Source: an uncultured Clostridia bacterium (GTDB lineage: Bacteria; Bacillota; Clostridia; Oscillospirales; Acutalibacteraceae). From it: DNA of 8,371 nucleotides. Where the stretch lies: NCBI GenBank assembly GCA_946497265.1, contig CAMMKL010000090.1, positions 1-8,371 on the forward strand, written 5' to 3'. The position numbers and the translations under genes are program-made. A model generated the notes under the pieces. That model searched no databases. It was not told where the DNA came from and saw only the letters and a list, made by a program, of their open reading frames with translations. This document shows positions 6,115 to 8,371 of this stretch, piece after piece; position 1 is the first letter of the stretch; every line of letters begins with the position of its first letter.

Positions 6115-6932
6115 AACGCCGCCCCCAGCGGCAGCCAGATATTGCACGCAATGGCGGCAAGGCTAAAAGCCGCAGTAAACACAATCACAGATACATCCAG
6201 TGTACCCAGATGCAGGCTCTTCATGCGGGTTCGCCCCTCTCCGCCATGATAACAGCGGCATTCCATCGCCATGGCAAGGTCGTACGCCCGGCGGAAGGAA
6301 GAAACAAACAACGGGATCAAAATGGGGATCAGCGCTTTCACCCGCTGCATCAGCCCGCCGCTTTCCAAGTCGGCCCCGCGCGCCTTCTCCCCGCTCATGA
6401 TCTTGTCGGGTTTCTCCAGGAGGGTAGGGACAAAACACAGGGCAATGGTCATCATCATGGCGATTTCATGCACCTTGATGTGAAACACTTTCAGAGGTTT
6501 CATCAGCCGTTCGAGCGCGTCGGTCAGATCGGTGGGAGAAGTGGTAAAGGTAAGCACCGAACTGATAAGTATAAGTTCGGTGATGCGCACTGCTACAAAG
6601 ACGCTGTTTTTGATGCCGTTCGCCGTAATTTGCATAAATCCGAACAGCGTCACCAACGGTTCGCCCCGCCCGTAAAACAGATTGAGCACGGCGGTAAACA
6701 GTACCACAAAAAGGATCATCCGCAGGCTCTTTACATAAAGCCTGAGCGATACCCCGGAGCAGCCGATGGCTATCAATACGGCCGCCGTCATAATCCCCAG
6801 GGAAAGAAAATTGTTGCTGACAAAGAGCATGACGATAAAAGCGAGCAGCAACACGATCTTGGCTCGGGGATCCATCCGGTGCAGGACGGATTTCCCCGGC
6901 ACAAATTGGCCGAGCGTCACATCCCTAACCAT
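6111..6932 (-). CDS. ecfT: Energy-coupling factor transporter transmembrane protein EcfT
   Basis: EcfT is the membrane scaffold of ECF importers: it links the two ATPases to interchangeable substrate-binding S proteins for vitamins or metal ions. The 273-residue product opens with the typical GQF-PGKS-LHRMDPRAK region (8-25). Membrane segments fall near 25-40, 44-60, 70-87, 110-128, 157-171, 200-212 and 246-266. The two coupling helices that contact the ATPases are recognisable. The first carries ARG (184-186, within EKARGAD). The second carries CRC (225-227, within AMECRCYHGG), where most relatives have Ala-Arg-Gly or Ala-Arg-Cys; the arginine is kept. The ATG at 6932 is preceded by AAGGGGGG at about 6 nt, and the gene overlaps ecfA2 by 8 nt and truA by 4 nt. 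No S-component gene lies in the window, as expected for a shared (group II) module. Confidence 0.95.
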   Translation of the reverse strand: MVRDVTLGQFVPGKSVLHRMDPRAKIVLLLAFIVMLFVSNNFLSLGIMTAAVLIAIGCSGVSLRLYVKSLRMILFVVLFTAVLNLFYGRGEPLVTLFGFMQITANGIKNSVFVAVRITELILISSVLTFTTSPTDLTDALERLMKPLKVFHIKVHEIAMMMTIALCFVPTLLEKPDKIMSGEKARGADLESGGLMQRVKALIPILIPLFVSSFRRAYDLAMAMECRCYHGGEGRTRMKSLHLGTLDVSVIVFTAAFSLAAIACNIWLPLGAAL

Positions 6933-7794
6933 GGCTTTCCCCCCTTTCCTTGAGCAATTTCAGCATTTCCCGCACGCCTTGCTCTACCGTGAGCACGCCG
7001 GAACTGACCGGCCAGCCCGCATGTTGCAGATCCCTCATAATTTTGGTAATCTGCGGCACACGCAGGCCCATTTCCTCCAGTTCCTCCCCGCGCGCGAAAA
7101 TTGCGCGGGTGGTGTCGAACATCGCCACCGATCCGTTGTTCATCACCAGCACGCGGTCGGCAATCCGCGCGATGTCCTCCATGCTGTGGGAAACCAGCAG
7201 CACGGTATTGCCGCGCTGCTTGTGGTAATTGAGGATCTGCGCCAGCAACACGTCCCTGCCGCGCGGGTCAAGGCCGGCGGTGGGCTCGTCCAAAATCAAG
7301 ATATCCGGATCCATGGCGATCACGCCCGCAATGGCGGCCCGGCGCTTCTCCCCGCCTGAAATCTCAAAAGGCGAAGCCTCCAGCAGTTCATCCTTTAGCC
7401 CAACAAAGGCAGCGGCGGAACGCACGCGCCGGTCGAGTTCCTCTTCCCGGATTCCCATATTACGCGGGCCGAACGAAATATCCTTGTACACCGTTTCCTC
7501 AAAGAGCTGGTGCTCCGGGTACTGGAACACCATTCCCACCCGAAACCGGATATCGCGTATTTTTTTCGGTTCCGCCCATATATCTTTTCCATCGAGCAGC
7601 ACCCGGCCGGATGAAGGGCGCAAAAGGCCGTTTAGTTGCTGCACTAAGGTGGACTTTCCCGAACCGGTATGCCCGATCACCCCGATGAACTCCCCTTTGT
7701 GAATGGTCAGGCTTACGTTCTTCACCGCCGCCTTCTCAAAAGGCGTTCCTTCCCCATAAACATAGGAGAGCTGCTGTGTTTCTAAGATCGGCAT
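6925..7794 (-). CDS. ecfA2: Energy-coupling factor transporter ATP-binding protein EcfA2
   Basis: This is one of two ABC-type ATPases that power the ECF importer from the cytoplasmic face; it pairs with EcfA1 and docks on EcfT. The 289-residue protein shows Walker A GHTGSGKST (41-49), Q-loop Q91 in VFQYPEHQLF, ABC signature SGGEK (146-150), Walker B ILILDE (165-170), D-loop GLDP (174-177) and switch histidine H203. TAGLDP and the QYPEHQLFEETV stretch are typical of EcfA2 rather than EcfA1. The C-terminal domain (about 225-289) has the length usual for EcfA proteins. The start is ATG 7794, with GGAGG (7806-7802) 7 nt upstream and the family N-terminus MPILETQQLSYVY. An in-frame ATG at 7833 would add 13 unrelated residues. 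It overlaps ecfA1 by 13 nt and ecfT by 8 nt, suggesting coupled translation and balanced subunit amounts. Confidence 0.95.
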   Translation of the reverse strand: MPILETQQLSYVYGEGTPFEKAAVKNVSLTIHKGEFIGVIGHTGSGKSTLVQQLNGLLRPSSGRVLLDGKDIWAEPKKIRDIRFRVGMVFQYPEHQLFEETVYKDISFGPRNMGIREEELDRRVRSAAAFVGLKDELLEASPFEISGGEKRRAAIAGVIAMDPDILILDEPTAGLDPRGRDVLLAQILNYHKQRGNTVLLVSHSMEDIARIADRVLVMNNGSVAMFDTTRAIFARGEELEEMGLRVPQITKIMRDLQHAGWPVSSGVLTVEQGVREMLKLLKERGESHG

Positions 7795-8371
7795 CTTTCC
7801 ACCTCCAAAAGCTGCTTGAGCGCGGCCACACATTCTTCCTCGTCCAAAATTCCTTCAGGCAGGGAGTACCCGCAGGCCTTAAGCCGGTAACATAGTTCCG
7901 TCGCTTGCGGCACGTCGAGCTGGTGGGCCTTGAGCAGCTCCACCCGGGAAAACACCTCCCGTGGGGCGCCGTCTATCAGGATTTTCCCGTCGTCCATCAC
8001 CACCACTCGGTCCGCCTGAACGGCCTCGTCCATATAGTGGGTGATCAACACGATGGTAATCCCCTTCTCACGGTTCAGCTTGCGGATGGTATCCATGACC
8101 TCCGTGCGGCCACGCGGATCCAGCATGGCGGTAGGCTCGTCCAGCACGATGCATTTGGGACGCATGGCAATGATGCCCGCGATCGCGACGCGCTGTTTTT
8201 GACCGCCTGAAAGCTTATAGGGGGCGTTGTGGCGGTATTCATACATTTCCACCGCTTTGAGGGCGTCGTCTACCCGGGCGCGGATCTCCCCCGGCGGAAG
8301 GCCGAGGTTTTCCGGGCCAAAGGCCACGTCTTCCTCTACAATGCTGGCGACCAATTGGTTATCGGGGTTTT
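7782..8371 (-). CDS. ecfA1: Energy-coupling factor transporter ATP-binding protein EcfA1 (C-terminal part, cut by window edge)
   Basis: This is the partner ATPase of EcfA2. Only the last 195 residues are in the window; the first complete codon is at 8369-8367 and the reading frame stays open to the edge. The visible part begins NPDNQ, the segment just after the Q-loop glutamine in this family, so the N-terminal strand region and Walker A lie beyond the edge, probably about 85-90 residues. Present are the ABC signature LSGGQKQR, Walker B CIVLDE, the D-loop in TAMLDP, and the switch histidine in LITHYMDEA. The LSGGQ signature, NPDNQ and TAMLDP are characteristic of EcfA1. A TTG at 8354 could be misread as a start, but it lies mid-domain. 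The gene is followed at once by ecfA2 with a 13-nt overlap. Confidence 0.94.
   Translation of the reverse strand, partial: NPDNQLVASIVEEDVAFGPENLGLPPGEIRARVDDALKAVEMYEYRHNAPYKLSGGQKQRVAIAGIIAMRPKCIVLDEPTAMLDPRGRTEVMDTIRKLNREKGITIVLITHYMDEAVQADRVVVMDDGKILIDGAPREVFSRVELLKAHQLDVPQATELCYRLKACGYSLPEGILDEEECVAALKQLLEVERCRS
7802..7806 (-). promoter_or_regulatory. Ribosome binding site that sets the ecfA2 start
   Basis: GGAGG on the minus strand lies 7 nt before ATG 7794-7792, within the end of ecfA1. It favours this start over the in-frame ATG 39 nt further upstream. Confidence 0.75.

Noticed and set aside
6210..6953. 247-codon open frame on the plus strand opposite ecfT
   Set aside because: It is a His/Gln-rich shadow translation of a well-conserved ecfT; no family resemblance or upstream ribosome site of note.
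1..8371. Mobile element, CRISPR, toxin-antitoxin or defence island
   Set aside because: No transposase, integrase, repeat-spacer array or terminal repeats seen; the gene content is housekeeping and the tRNA shows no adjoining integrase or att duplication within the window.

Overview
All genes found lie on the minus strand, so the biological order runs from the right edge of the window to the left. The window looks like core chromosome of a mid-GC Bacillota, class Clostridia, probably an Oscillospirales/Ruminococcaceae-type lineage. The grounds are Gram-positive Shine-Dalgarno sites, consensus sigma-A promoters with a TG-extended -10, the ecfA1-ecfA2-ecfT-truA cluster typical of Firmicutes, a ClpE-type zinc-finger Clp ATPase, and a DUF5711-like protein that I recall mainly from Clostridia. 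The order and family are inferences; Firmicutes is well supported.

Layout in transcription order: ecfA1 (3' part only, cut by the right edge), ecfA2, ecfT, truA and a membrane-anchored DUF5711-like protein form one tightly packed block in which every junction overlaps (13, 8, 4 and 29 nt, using the starts chosen here). A 175-bp gap follows, holding a strong sigma-A promoter candidate (4044-4073), a direct repeat and a small hairpin. Next come cvpA, a pgsA-like CDP-alcohol phosphatidyltransferase and clpE; the last two overlap by ATGA. Left of clpE is a tRNA-Gly(UCC) gene with its own consensus promoter, whose -10 is bracketed by a perfect 9-bp inverted repeat.

Functionally, the first block supplies the shared energising module of an ECF vitamin/metal importer (two ATPases plus the coupling membrane protein, with no substrate-binding S component in the window) and a tRNA pseudouridine synthase. 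The second block joins two membrane genes (a CvpA-family protein and a phospholipid head-group enzyme) to a ClpP-partner unfoldase. No mobile element, CRISPR array, toxin-antitoxin pair, phage gene or defence system was seen, and no gene looks broken. The points most worth a second look are the uncharacterised DUF5711-like protein in the slot after truA, the two matching promoters with repeat elements around them, and clpE placed in a membrane-gene operon without a visible CtsR or CIRCE operator. There is no gene-free stretch longer than 300 bases.
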